From assembly GCA_943704415.1 (NCBI GenBank), contig CALSCO010000456.1, forward strand, positions 5,762-34,008: 28,247 nt of DNA, given 5' to 3'. This DNA is from Parvularia atlantis. Taxonomy: Eukaryota; Opisthokonta; Rotosphaerida. How positions within the stretch are numbered: the stretch's first letter is position 1; the number at the start of each line of letters is the position of its first letter. A program made the translations under genes and the position numbers. Below, one piece after another: positions 1 through 10,175 of this stretch. Below the pieces are notes generated by a model that did not search any database, was not told where the DNA came from, and saw only the letters and a list, made by a program, of their open reading frames with translations.

Positions 1-64
1 GGGGGGGGCCGCACGCGCGCGCGATGAGCGTGGTCGCGCGCTGCACCGCACGTGGGGGCCGCAC

Positions 65-1845
65 CTTGGAGACGATCCACTTGAACATGCGCTCGTACGT
101 GACCTTGGCGAGGGCTTCGCACGAGTACTCGGCCTTCTGCGCGTTGACCATCTGCGTGACGACCTCGCGGCCGGCACGGACGCGCGGCTTGACGAGGGCC
201 TTCTGGAAATCGGCCGACTTGATGCCGAGCACGTGCGAGATCTTGTCGCAGACTGGCGCACGCACGCGCACGCGCGGTGAGCAGGAGCAGCCGCGACAAG
301 GGAGAAAAAAAACGCACTCGCCGTGTCCTTGATCTTGGCCGCGTCGTCGTTGCGCGACTGCTGGAACTCCATGTTGCCGAGCAGAAGCACACCCGAGAGG
401 ATGCGGAAGATGTTGTTGATCTCTGCCTCGGTGAAGCCGATCGTCTTGATGGCGTTCATCGTGTCGCCAAACTCGCGTACGTTGTCGACGCCGTCGATCG
501 TCGTCTCGCCCTCGAGGTATTTGTAGTGGCGCGGTGCCTCGAGGAACATGTCCTCTTTTTGCTGCGGCGACGCCGCGTCTAGCAGCTGGTAGAAGATGTG
601 GAACGAGCGCTCGTTCTTGGCGTGGCGCACGACACGCGACTTCTCGAGCAGGTCTGTGCGCGGCAGCGTCAGGCGATGCACGGCAGCAAGGGGGGCGCGC
701 ACAGTTGTCGATGTTGCAGCCGACAATCTTGCCGTCCGAGCCAAACTCGATGCGGATGAACTTGCCCTGCGCGCACGCGCGACCGTGAGTGCCTCACGGG
801 GGCGGCGATGGACGGAAACGGCGCGCGACGCACGAAGCGCGACGAGTTGTTGTTGCGGATCGTCTTGGCGTTGCCGAAGGCCTCCAGCAGCGGGTTGGTC
901 TGGAGGATCTGCTGCTCGAGCTTGTTCTGTGTGCGCGGCACCATCAGCGGACGATGCGTGCGCGCGTAGACAACGCACCTGCGTCGCGCCGCCCGACGTG
1001 CCGGCGACGGCCGCGAGATACTGAATCACCTTCTTGGTGTTCTCGGTCTTGCCGGCGCCCGACTCACCCCTGCGACGCAGGTCAGCCACGCAGCGGGGCT
1101 GGATCCGCGGCCCACGCACGTGATGAGCAGCGACTGGTTGTCCTTGTCTGCGGTGTGGTGCGCGAGGGTGGCGTGAGCGCGCGCGCACGGGCGAGGGCGA
1201 GAAGAGCGGCACGCACTCTGCAGCATGTCACGGTAGGCCTCGTCGCACACGGCGAACACGTGCGGCGGCATCTCCCTGCGCTTCTTGCCCTGCGTTGCGC
1301 GCGTGCAAGACGTGAGTCGTGATTGTCGCGCGAGACGAGGCGCGCGCGCCGCACCTTGTACATGCCGACGATCTCGTCCGTGTAGATCGGCAGGCGCTTC
1401 CACGGGTTGATCACGACGAGGAACAGGCCCGAGTAGGTGTAGATCAGGTTGGCGTAGTAGCGGTCGCGCAGGTTGTGCAGCACCGACGACTCGTTCAGGT
1501 GCGTGAGCTCGGCCATGTCCTCGCACTTGTCGAACTTGGGCGGGTTCATGTTCTCAAGGTCGTCCTTGTTGACCGTCTGCTCGTTGCCGTTCTGGAGCTT
1601 GACCTGGACCTCGTTGCCGTTCTCCTTGAGCACGTAGCACGCGACGCAGCCCTCCTTGGCGTCGATGAGCCACATCCACTGCGGGCAGGCGGCGGTGAGC
1701 GGCCCTTTTTTTTCTTCTTTTTTTCGTTCCTCGTGATGGGGCGGGAGATGTGCACGCGGCGCACCTTCTTCGAGGCCCACTCCTGCTGCTTCGCCTCCTG
1801 CAGCTTCTGCTGCTCCGAGCGCAGATCCTTGATCGCGGTGGCCAT
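65..1845 (-). CDS. Myosin II heavy chain, N-terminal part (3' incomplete)
   Basis: Actin-based motor; only the first 426 residues lie in the window. Exons on the minus strand: 1845-1765, 1678-1355, 1289-1217, 1147-1120, 1069-979, 926-834, 766-703, 653-318, 252-65. All phases agree, and the next intron starts at 64 and leaves the window. A short N-terminal helix is followed by an SH3-like region from about residue 28 ([10 protein letters not shown]), then the motor core with [14 protein letters not shown]. The P-loop GESGAGKT is rebuilt exactly across the intron at 1119-1070, and switch I reads [20 protein letters not shown] and YLLEKSRVV are typical of conventional class II myosins of animals, fungi and amoebae. 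The rest of the motor and the tail are missing, so class II rests on motor similarity rather than on a visible coiled-coil tail. Divergent from the sulfotransferase at 2147. Confidence 0.92.
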
Positions 1846-2146
1846 GGCTGCGGCGGTGCGGCGACTGCGGCTGAGAGGGGGCGCGTGTGAGCGCGCGTGC
1901 GGCCGCAGCGTGCGCGGCCGTGAGAAGACGAAAGAAAGATCTTAGGCACTGCCCGCGCCGCGCATCCCGCGCCCGCCCCCTGCTCGCCCTGCCGAAACGC
2001 GCGCGCGCGCGGCGAGGGAGCGGGCTCTGCGCGCGCGGTGGCGGCCCGCGGCGGTGCGGCGAGGCGCGTCAGGGCCAGAAAAAGCGGCAGAGCGAGGCAG
2101 ATGCCCCAAAATAGCTTCGCCGTTTCCCAGCCACGCACTTGCGCGC
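1846..2146. promoter_or_regulatory. Divergent intergenic region, myosin II / sulfotransferase
   Basis: This gap of about 300 bp between two head-to-head start codons must hold both promoters and 5' UTRs. It is GC-rich with many CG/GC runs. I see no TATA box, no credible ORF and no repeat beyond low complexity. Confidence 0.5.
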
Positions 2147-3135
2147 ATGGACGAGCGTCACCTTTGCTTCCTGGGTGACGCCGACGACGCCGACGCCGCG
2201 ACGCAGCAGCCGCTCGTGCCGCGCACGTTCGAGCCGCGCAGGTCGGACGTGTACGTGGCGTCGTACATGAAGGTGCGGCGGATCTCCCCATGCGGGCGAC
2301 TGACCGCTTCCCCTCGAGACAGTCCGGCACGACCTGGGTGCTCTACCTCGTGCGCCTCCTCGTGCGCCTGCGCGCGGGCGACGGCGACGCCTTCGCGCGC
2401 CTGACCGATGTGTGCCCGTGGATCGAGGCCGTGGACGCGCGCGCGCCGACCGCTGACCGCGGCGCCGCGCTCAACGCACTCCCGGCGCCGCGCGTGATCA
2501 AGACCCACGCCCTCCCGCGGCACCTCCCGCCCGTCGGCCGCGTCGTCTGCGTCGTGCGCGACCCGTGCGACGTCGCCGTATCGCTGTACGCGCACGCCAT
2601 CGGCTTTCAGGCGTTCGACGACACGTTTGAGCGCTTCCTCGAGCTCATGGGCCGCGGCGGGTGCACCTACTTTGGCAACTTTGCGCCGTGGCCGGCGCAC
2701 GTGCGCGCGTGGCTGGACGAGGCCGCGCGCGACCCCGCGCAGGGTACGACGCGTGCGGATCGGCGAGGCTGTGCTGATCGGCCCGCGCCAGTGCTCGTCG
2801 TGCGGTACGAGGACCTGCTGGCCGACGCCGCGGGCACGATCGCACGGCTGGCTGCGTTCCTCGGCATCGACGCGTCGGTGGACGAGCTCGAGCACGTGCG
2901 CGAGCTGGCGACGTTCGAGCGCATGCGTGCGCAGGCCGAGCGCTTCAACTACGTGTGGCAGGACGCCGAGAGCCAGGAGCGGTTCAGCTTCTTCCGTGTG
3001 GGGCGTGCGGGCACGTGGCGCGAGCACGCGTCGCGCGAGGCGTGGGCGGCGTTCCGGGCGGCCGTGGCGGCTGATCTGCGGGCGGACGGGCGAGACAGCG
3101 CGGCGCACGTGCTGCTCTTTGGCAGTCTGGGCTGA
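2147..3135 (+). CDS. Cytosolic-type sulfotransferase (PAPS-dependent)
   Basis: Transfers sulfate from PAPS to a hydroxyl or amine acceptor; the substrate cannot be told from the sequence. Exons 2147-2272, 2323-2743 and 2792-3135 give 296 aa, the usual size for this family. The 5' PSB loop appears as SGTTW (residues 43-47), right after the first intron, which removes an in-frame spacer at the expected YPKSGTTW position. The likely catalytic His104 is in IKTHALP. The 3'-phosphate-binding segment is VVRDPCDVAVSLY (about 119-131). The C-terminal cofactor loop reads FRVGRAGTW (about 250-258), matching the family's RKGxxGDW motif. There is no signal peptide or membrane segment, so it is probably cytosolic. 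Its 3' end lies only 296 bp before the next start codon on the same strand. Confidence 0.9.
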
Positions 3136-3173
3136 ACCGGGCTGGGCAAGCGGACGTGGCAGGGCAGACAGCC

Positions 3174-3201
3174 GTGACGCCGGAGTGACGCCCGAGTGAC
3201 G
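3174..3201 (+). promoter_or_regulatory. Three GTGACG elements at 11-bp spacing
   Basis: GTGACG occurs at 3174-3179, 3185-3190 and 3196-3201, so the copies are exactly 11 bp apart. They lie 61-88 bp upstream of a TATA box. TGACG is the half-site bound by CREB/ATF-type bZIP proteins. That these are real operators for the HAM1-like gene is inference. Confidence 0.45.
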
Positions 3202-3261
3202 GCACTGCGCGGGCAGCGGCCCTTTCACGCGCACTCTGCCGCCCCGAGACTGCCCACCAGG

Positions 3262-3267
3262 TATAAA
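3262..3267 (+). promoter_or_regulatory. TATA box upstream of the HAM1-like gene
   Basis: A clean TATAAA stands out in GC-rich surroundings, 165 bp upstream of the start codon at 3432. The leader between them is pyrimidine-rich and ends in an A/C-rich stretch with CCACCATGG at the start, close to an ideal initiation context. I saw no other TATA box this clear upstream of a gene in the window. Confidence 0.6.
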
Positions 3268-3431
3268 GTGCGTCTGGCCGCGCCCCCGTCGCTTGCTGCT
3301 TTTCTTCTCTCCCCCTCCCCTCTGCGCCTTTCGGCCGCGTGCTGACAACCCCCCCGGCCCCTGCCCGCCCGCTCGCAGTCTCTCTCTGCCTTTTCTCCCC
3401 CCCAACAACCACTACCACAACCGCAACCACC

Positions 3432-6095
3432 ATGGTGCTCGGCAAGGAACAGCCCACGACGCTCGAGGAGCAGCTCGCGATGCAGCGCAGCAGCGCCGTG
3501 TCCGAGGGCCAGAAGGTCTCGCTCCAGGAGCAGCTGGCGTACACGCGCGCCGCGGCCGCCCAGGATGCGTCGTCGTCGGCCTACTCGGACCTGCAGGCGC
3601 AGCAGACGGCCAAGGAGGTGACGATGTCGATGCAGCAGGGCGAGCTCCCGGGCAACCCGGTCATTGCCAACATCCTCGACCGCGGCGAGGCCGTGACGGT
3701 GCGTATGGACGCGCGCGCTGCCGCTGCCGTTGCGGCACTTACGCTCGGGGCGCGCCAGGCCGCCAAGATGGCCGACCCCACGCTGTCGACTGACGCGCGC
3801 CAGGCCGCTGACGACCTGCGCAACCTGCTCTCGCTCACGCGCGAGATGCTCGTGACCAAGAACCAAGACGAGGCGCTGCAGCGCGTCGTGCACCACAGCA
3901 AGGAGGCCGGCGTGGCCTCGGCGTGTGCGTGATGCCGTGGGCTGACGCGCGCCCACATATGCTCACCGGGGCCGCGCTTGCCCGCAGCCGCCGCCGCCAG
4001 CACCGGCCCGACCGCCCAGGTCGGCCGCGTGCGCGAGAAGACGGGCGAGCTCGCAATGACGACCTACAACCTGGTCAAGCTGATGGCGCGCTCGGGCGAC
4101 TTCCGCAAGTGCGTCTGCGCGTGCGCGGACCATCGGCTGACGCGCGCGTCGTCGCCAGGCTCGTCATGGACCTGGTCAACATTGTCTCGGACTTCACCAA
4201 GAACCGCTTCGAGGGTGCGCAGCAGACGACGCGCCAGCAGGAGACGCCCGAGGACGCCGGCCGCGAGCTTGGCGAGCGCACGCGCGCCCAGGGCAAGGAG
4301 GTCCGCGAGGTGCGCGTGCTCGGCCTCCCGCTCGCCCGTGCGCGTGTTTGTCACACGCGGCACGCGCTCGCAGGCGCTAAAGGACGACCGCGTCCAGGAC
4401 CGCCTGATCGACCGCTTCCACGACTGGCTCAAGAAGATCAACCGGCGCGACGACTTCCGCCAGGTGGCGTTTCGTGCCCGCTGCGCCGCGCGTGCTGAGC
4501 CGCCGTCCGCCGGCCAGGGCATCCGCGAGCTCGTCGACTCGCTCGACGACTTTGCGCGCTTCGGCGGCGACACGAACGAGGAGCTGCGCAACAACCCGGA
4601 CCTGCTCCAGGCGCGCCTGCACTCTGCCCGGGTGCGCTCGCTCGCCCTCCGTGCCAGCTGCAGTGCGGCTCACGCGTGCTGCACGCCAGGCCCGCGCCGA
4701 GGCCAAGAAGGTCGTCGAGCGCTTCGCGTCGGGCTACTCGATTGACAACATCCTCCAGTCGATGAAGAACATCCTTGAGGACGCCCAACGCGACGAGGAG
4801 CTGCGCGACTTCCTCTACAGCCTGCGCGAGTTTGTGATGCGCTCCATCAACGAGCCCGAGGTGCGTTGGCTGTGCCGCGCGCGCCGCGCCCTGACGCGCC
4901 GTGCCGCGCACAGTTTGTCGAGAGCGACAGCTGGCGCGAGGAGGCCCGCAACAAGAAGAACCGCAGCAAGGAGGTCTTTGATCGCATCCGCCCGCACATC
5001 GACCGCTTCGTGGACGAGGTGCGCGCGCGAGCGTCTCCGTTTGTGCCGTGCTCCGCTCACGGCCCGCCGCAGTCGCGCGCGCTCATGGACGCGTTCAAGG
5101 GCGACCCGCAGCTAATGGCGCTGTCGCAGTCGACGCGGGTGCGTGAGTGCACGGCCGTTTGCATGCTGCGTCTTACGCCGCTCCCGTCCGCGCTGCAGAG
5201 CTTTGTGCAGCACCTGTTCCTGGACGAGAACGGCCGGCCCAAGCTCAAGCCCGGCGTGCTGCTGGACCTGCGCAGCATCCTCGGCCCGCTGCTGCAGGAG
5301 GAGCTCAAGTACATCTACGTGCCGCGGCTGGCGTCGGACGACGAGTCGATCACGTGGGTGCTCGACAACGTCATGCTCAAGGGCGAGGACGTCCTGCCCG
5401 ACAAGATCGTGGTCGAGAACTACAACAAGATGGTCATGAGCCCGACCAAGGTGGACGAGCAGGCCATGGGCTCGACTCTGCGCATCTACATGTTCGTTCG
5501 TTCGGGCGCGTGCTGGCGCGGCGGTACGGTCTGACGGCGGCGCGCAGCTCGGGCATCCGCGCGCACCTGTACGACGTGCGCATGGCGTACGCGCGCAAGA
5601 CCTTCCCGAAGATGGAGGACGTGATCACGTTCGACGCGCACCTCGCGGGTGACGGCCTGAGCATGGAGATCATCCTGTCGACGACGCCGCGCGTGCGTTC
5701 TTTTGACCGCTGCCGTTCGCGCGGACGAGCTGAGCGTCGGTGGCCGCAGGTCGACCACCTCTTCCGCATCGTCTCGATCAAGACCGACGTGGACGAGTTC
5801 ACGCTCAACAACATCCACGGCGTCGACCACAGCAAGTGCGTCGTCGCATCGCTGTGCCTTGCGCGGCGCTCACTCGCGCCCGCAGCATGCTGTACACGCT
5901 CATGAAGCCCATCATCCAGAACCAGGTTCGGCGCAACATGGAGTCGTCGATCACCGACGCGATTCGCACGCGCCTGCTGGTGCGTCTGCGGCCGGGCCGC
6001 CTGCGCCGCCGTGCTCACACGCTTGCACGCGCACACGTCTGCAGGACGTCGACCAGCTCCTGCTCGCGTACAAGGACCGCATCAGCCTGACGTGA
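3432..6095 (+). CDS. HAM1-like (DUF5923/DUF4449-type) protein
   Basis: Thirteen exons: 3432-3924, 3988-4108, 4159-4309, 4374-4463, 4518-4631, 4690-4860, 4914-5018, 5073-5138, 5199-5491, 5548-5692, 5750-5835, 5886-5979 and 6045-6095. Together they give 659 aa with all phases consistent. The N-terminus has two related segments (TTLEEQLAMQR and SLQEQLAYTR). The middle is helical and charged. From about residue 438 the protein alternates strands and helices (LLDLRSILGPLL, YIYVPRLAS, DKIVVENYNKM, LYTLMKPIIQNQVRRNME). This resembles the fungal HAM1-like C-terminal family as I remember it, whose fold is thought to be BPI/TULIP-like and lipid-binding. The family name is from memory and the molecular role is unknown. 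No signal peptide or membrane segment. The strong TATA and Kozak-type context suggests high expression. Confidence 0.6.
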
Positions 6096-6203
6096 GCGTG
6101 GCCGGCAGTGAAGGACGCCGCCCGGGCAGCGGCCGATGTCCTTGTCGTTCGCTTATTTATCCGACATGACACACTTTTGGTTGGGGCGGTTGCGGGCGGG
6201 CGT

Positions 6204-7624
6204 TCACGCGCCACGGTGCTGCTGCAGCCTTTGCAGCCGGTCGAGCGCGACGCGGGAAAAGTACAGGAACGCGGGCACAAACTCCTGCGGCGGGGTGCGG
6301 TGAGATGCGCGCACCAACAGCAGCACCCGCGCGCACCTGCGCCGCGTCGGAGATTTGCTCGGCCGGCAGCTCGTAGCCGCGCACGACGTCGGCCGTCGGC
6401 CGGATGTTGACCTGCAGCGACAGCGGGCAGAAGCCGATGAGCGTGCTCAGGTCGTCGCCGGCGCCCCTGCGTGCAGCCGCGCGCGCGGTTAGAGTTCGCC
6501 GGTGGCGGTGCGACGCGGGCCGGGTGAGGCGCACCAGTCGAGCGCGGTGCCGCCAAACGTCTCGCCGCGCTCCGACGCCTGGCGCACGCTGTAGCGCGTG
6601 CCGTTGCGCCGCTCGATCAGCCGCGCCATCTCGCCGCCGATCTCGCGGTACAGCGCGGCCTCCTCCACGGGCTCGGTCGTCCACTGGCTCGGGTAGAGGA
6701 TCTCCTGGCCGTACGCGCGCAGGTCGATCAGGCCGGCGACGTTGATCAGGTCCTGCGGGCGTTCGCCGTGCGCGTGAATGTCAGCGTGCGCGCGCGAGTG
6801 CCTCGCGGCGGCACGCACGTAGGCGATGAAGTAGGCCATCGCGCTCGTCTCCTTCTCGGACCAGGGGCGCCTGCCGCCAAACGCGTCCGACGCCTCGTCG
6901 CGCTCGTTGTCGACGATCCAGTGATCGTCTGCGCACGAGTCGTCAGCAACGTCGGTCAGCGCACGGGCGCCCTCTCGGCGCACCCCAGTTGCGGTTGAGC
7001 GCGACGCCGACCGGCTCGTCGCGCGCGTCCGCGGTCGTGCCGTTGGTCAGCGCGCGGTTCTTGACCCAGGCGCGGTCGGCCGTCCACGTGAAGTCGTACC
7101 CGTCCGGGTTGGCCATCGGCACAAACACAAACTCGGCGCGATCGAGCAGGTCGAGCACGTCCGGGTCGCGCGAGCTGACGAGGTGGTAGACGAGGTACAT
7201 GGTGGTCGTCGTCGTAGCCCACTCGCGTCCGCTCTGCAGGCTGTGTGCGCCCGGCGTCAGCGCGCGGCGGGCGGACGCCCGCCGTTCACGCCTCTGCACA
7301 AAGATCTTGGGCTTGTACGGGTTGTCGGTCGAGGAGCTGACGCGCGCGCAAATCACGTCGCGGCCCTCGGCGGCGCGGGTGATGCGCGGGTAGAAGACGA
7401 TGTTTTTGTTGTACGCGGCCGCGAGCTGCGCGCGGTGTGGCGTGGCGAAGCGTCGTCAGCGCGATGTCGTGCTCGCGGACAGCCGCGCGCACCTCCTTGA
7501 ACCACACGACAACGTCTGTGTAGTTGTGGTACGCGGCGAACCACTCGCGCGCGTCCGGCGGCTCGGCGCGCGCCGGCGCGGCCGACAGCAGTGCGGTCAG
7601 GGCCAACAGAGCGAGCGCGCGCAT
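6204..7624 (-). CDS. Secreted M14 carboxypeptidase-like protein, probably catalytically inactive
   Basis: Seven exons: 7624-7493, 7425-7292, 7240-6984, 6928-6819, 6752-6535, 6466-6337, 6284-6204 (353 aa). It starts with a clear signal peptide (MRALALLALTALLSAAPARA) and follows the M14A fold throughout: KPKIFVQ, GREW, MYLVYHLV, ANPDGYDFTWT, ALNRNW, WSEKET, LIDLRAYGQEILYP, QASERG, IRPTADVVRGYELP. The substrate-side LNRNW motif is kept, but active-site residues differ. Zn ligand His69 aligns with Ser92 (SLQSGREW) if intron 2 is a GC-AG intron. Zn ligand His196 is Arg223 (LIDLRAYG). Tyr248 is Arg (VRQAS). The general base Glu270 aligns with Asn304 (QVNIRPT). The Arg and Asn changes lie inside unambiguous exons. 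Likely a secreted pseudo-peptidase or binding protein. Its stop codon faces that of the HAM1-like gene 108 bp away. Confidence 0.85.
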
Positions 7625-7687
7625 CGTTTGCGTCGTTGGATGGTACGTGCGATCGTCGCACAATCGTCACAAAAACAGGGGGAGGCA

Positions 7688-9884
7688 TCACGCGACGGGC
7701 TGCGGTTGCCCTTTGCTCGACGACATCTGACGCACGCACGCACGCGTGAGAAGGGCGCGACAAGGGAGAGGGAGAGGGGGGCGGCGCGCCCGCACACCTT
7801 GTCAGTCCCGCGCCGGTCGTCGCGCCGGTTATCGCGCCGCCCATCGCCGCGCCCCTTGTAGCCGCCGCTGCCGCCGCCGCCTGTCCCTGCGTGGTAGCCG
7901 CCCCCTGAGACCCCCCGCCGCCCTCAGCGCCCCACTGACGGCCCAGCCGTCACGCGGCCGCACCGGACTGCCCGCCCGACTGCGCCCGCGCCGCCTCGCG
8001 CTTCTCGATGTGGTTGATCAGGACCTGTGTCCGGAAGCTCAGGTTCTTGGTCTTCTCGATCACCTGCTGGTAGATGCTCTGCGAGTGCTGCCCCATGATG
8101 ACCGAGTTCTGCTGCCGCGGTGAGCACCGACGCGCCGTCTCGCCGCCTGTGCGCACCGTGGCCGTGTCGATCTTGGCGTCGAGCTGCGCGTTGCGGATCA
8201 GGTTGACGATCCACTTCTCGGCCTCGTCCTGCGGCATCGTCAGCTTGTCGGCGAGCATGCTGCACGGCGCGCGCGTCAGGGGGGGCCACGCGGCGCAAAG
8301 CAGGTCGCGCACCTGATGTCGATCTTCTGGTGAATCTTGCAGTACGTCTCAAAGATAAACAGGCGCGCGTTGTCGATAAACTCGTCCAGGAACGGCTCAA
8401 GGAAAAAGTCCATCGAAAACACCTACGCGGCGGCTCACCACCGTCAGCCCACGCGCTGGTGCAGGGCTGGGCACGCCGTGGTGCACCTCGGAGCACTCGC
8501 GCAGCTTCTGCTGCGCCGCGTCAAAGTTGAAGTCTATGTACAGGCACTGGACAAAGTCCACAATCGGGTCGCGGTATGTGTGGCTCTCCTGCGCGTGCGC
8601 CCTCGCGTCGGCACACGCGGCGAGCCCAGCGCCCGCACGCACCTGCTGGATCATCGCCACAAGCTCGCGCAGGATGTCTTTGCGCCGCTTGGTCATGATC
8701 ACGGCCGCGGCCAGGTACCGCAACAGGTGCGGGCACGTCGTCTGGATGGTCTGCTTGTGGCTGGACCGCGGGTCAGCGGGCCCGAGTGCGCGCGTGACGG
8801 CGCCGCGGCCGCACTTGGGATGCAGGAACATGTCGACGAGGCTCTCGCGGCCCTTGGCGTGGTTGAAGTGCACAAAGAGGCTCCACGTGAGCAGCCAAGA
8901 GCGCTGCTGCAGCGTCGTCAGCGGAGGCACGACCGTCTGCCGGCTGTCGATCGCGAGGCGCAGCGAGCCGAGGTCCTCCACGGCATCGTCCCAGTTCTGC
9001 ACGAGGATCTCGGTCGCGAGCTTGCCCCAGAGCGCGCTCAGCATCTTGTCCGGGTCGGTCGTCTGCGGCCCGCCCGGTGCGCGGCGCGTCGGTTGATGCA
9101 CAGGCACAGGCGATGGGCACAGCGCGCGCGCGCGCGCGCGTGCGCACCAGCAGCAGGAACTGGTAGAGCGTCTCGGACGCCGCGGCCGAGTTGCCGCAGT
9201 TGTACAGAAACTTGGCGTAGTCGTGCAGGATGGCGATGTCCTCGGCCTTGATCTGCGCCCGAGCCCGCGCGCGTTCAGCGGCACGCCCGGCCCCGCGCCC
9301 GGCGCCCCGCGCGCGCACCCCGTAGTTCTCCTGCAGGAAGCGAAAGTTGTTCTGCTTGTCCTTGCCCATCTGGTCGAGCACCTGCGCGTGCGGCCGCTGT
9401 AAGCCGCGCCTGCGCGGCCGCTCTCCGACGTGCTGCGTGCCTTCTGGTCCTGGAACAGGTCCAGCAGCGCGCGCGAGCCGTCCTTGAGCTCAACCAGCCG
9501 CGCGACGACGCGCTCGCGCTTGCTGAGCAGCTCGGGCGGCGTCGCGTCCGTGCCATGCAGCTTCTTGTACTCGCTAATCTCAAAGTCGACAAGGTTCGTG
9601 CGTTGCAGCAGGCTGATCTTGGACTCGAGGATGTCCTTGACGCGGTAGACCTGCCGCGCCGCGCGCGCCGTGCGTCAGCCACGTGGTCGCGCGCCGGCCA
9701 TCCGCTCGCGACCGTCGCGCAGCCCATCCGGCCCGTCCGCGGCCCGTCCGCGGCCCATCCGCCGCCCATCCGCACGGCCGGCGCGCGCCCGCACCTGCTT
9801 GTCCTCGAGGAAGTCGAGCAGCGGCAGCGTCAGCTGGATGTCGAGCGAGCGCGCGAGGGTCGGCGTGAGGTCGTGCGCGGCCAT
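7688..9884 (-). CDS. Translation initiation factor eIF3 subunit e (INT6)
   Basis: Scaffold subunit of eIF3 with a PCI domain. Twelve exons: 9884-9795, 9650-9441, 9381-9319, 9252-9148, 9062-8815, 8760-8643, 8588-8487, 8422-8313, 8259-8157, 8111-7964, 7904-7798, 7726-7688 (480 aa). Hallmarks in order: N-terminal [11 protein letters not shown] and [83 protein letters not shown], then the PCI winged helix [26 protein letters not shown] and [16 protein letters not shown]. An in-frame stop at 7950 lies inside what I read as an intron (7963-7905). Splicing it adds a Gly-rich then Arg/Asp-rich tail ([14 protein letters not shown]) and a last exon ending [11 protein letters not shown]. Intron 9440-9382 begins with GC. 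Only 63 bp separate the stop from the next minus-strand start codon. Confidence 0.93.
9722..9775. repeat. Minisatellite in eIF3e intron 1
   Basis: About five tandem copies of an 11-bp unit of the form GCCC(A/G)TCCG(C/G)(C/G), with A/G alternation in the fifth base. They lie within the 144-nt first intron of eIF3e, which is longer than the usual introns here. Confidence 0.6.
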
Positions 9885-10175
9885 GGTGGTGATGCGCGCT
9901 CTGGATCAGTTTTGAGTTTTAACTCTCGGGACAAGGCACTGAGGTATGCGGGCGTGTTTGTGAACGGTGCGTGCGATGGTTGGGTGTGTGCAGTGTCGTG
10001 AGTGTGTGTCGTGCGTGCGTGGTGGTTAGGTGTGCGTGTGTGGTTGGGTGTGCGGGTGTCGTGAAGGTGTGCGATGTCGTTCAGTTTTCTGCTGAAGGCG
10101 TCTGCGCGCACGCGCACGCGCACGCGCACGCAGCGTCAGAGCCGCAAGCGCACACGGGCACGGGCACGCACCGGG
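9885..10175. other. Intergenic, GT-rich and alternating CG/CA tracts
   Basis: This gap of 291 bp sits between two minus-strand genes, so it must hold the eIF3e promoter and the 3' end of the RRM gene. It carries an AT-rich patch near 9910-9925 (GAGTT TT AACTC inverted arms), then GT-rich degenerate repeats (9960-10070), then an alternating CGCACG tract at about 10104-10131. Alternating purine-pyrimidine runs of this kind can form Z-DNA. I see no credible gene. A short extra 3' exon of the RRM gene near 10112 is possible but unsupported. Confidence 0.4.

Noticed and set aside
2158-3408. 416-codon open frame on the minus strand opposite the sulfotransferase
   Set aside because: It is antisense to a gene with clear PAPS-binding motifs. 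Its composition (Arg/Ala/Gly) is what a GC-rich shadow frame produces.
7950-8312. Stop at 7950 taken as the end of eIF3e
   Set aside because: It lies within a phase-consistent intron, and two further exons continue the protein to 7688.
10074-10175. Possible extra 3' exon of the RRM gene on the minus strand
   Set aside because: A phase-compatible donor exists, but the added sequence is repetitive His/Thr/Pro with no support. The stop at 10176 was kept.
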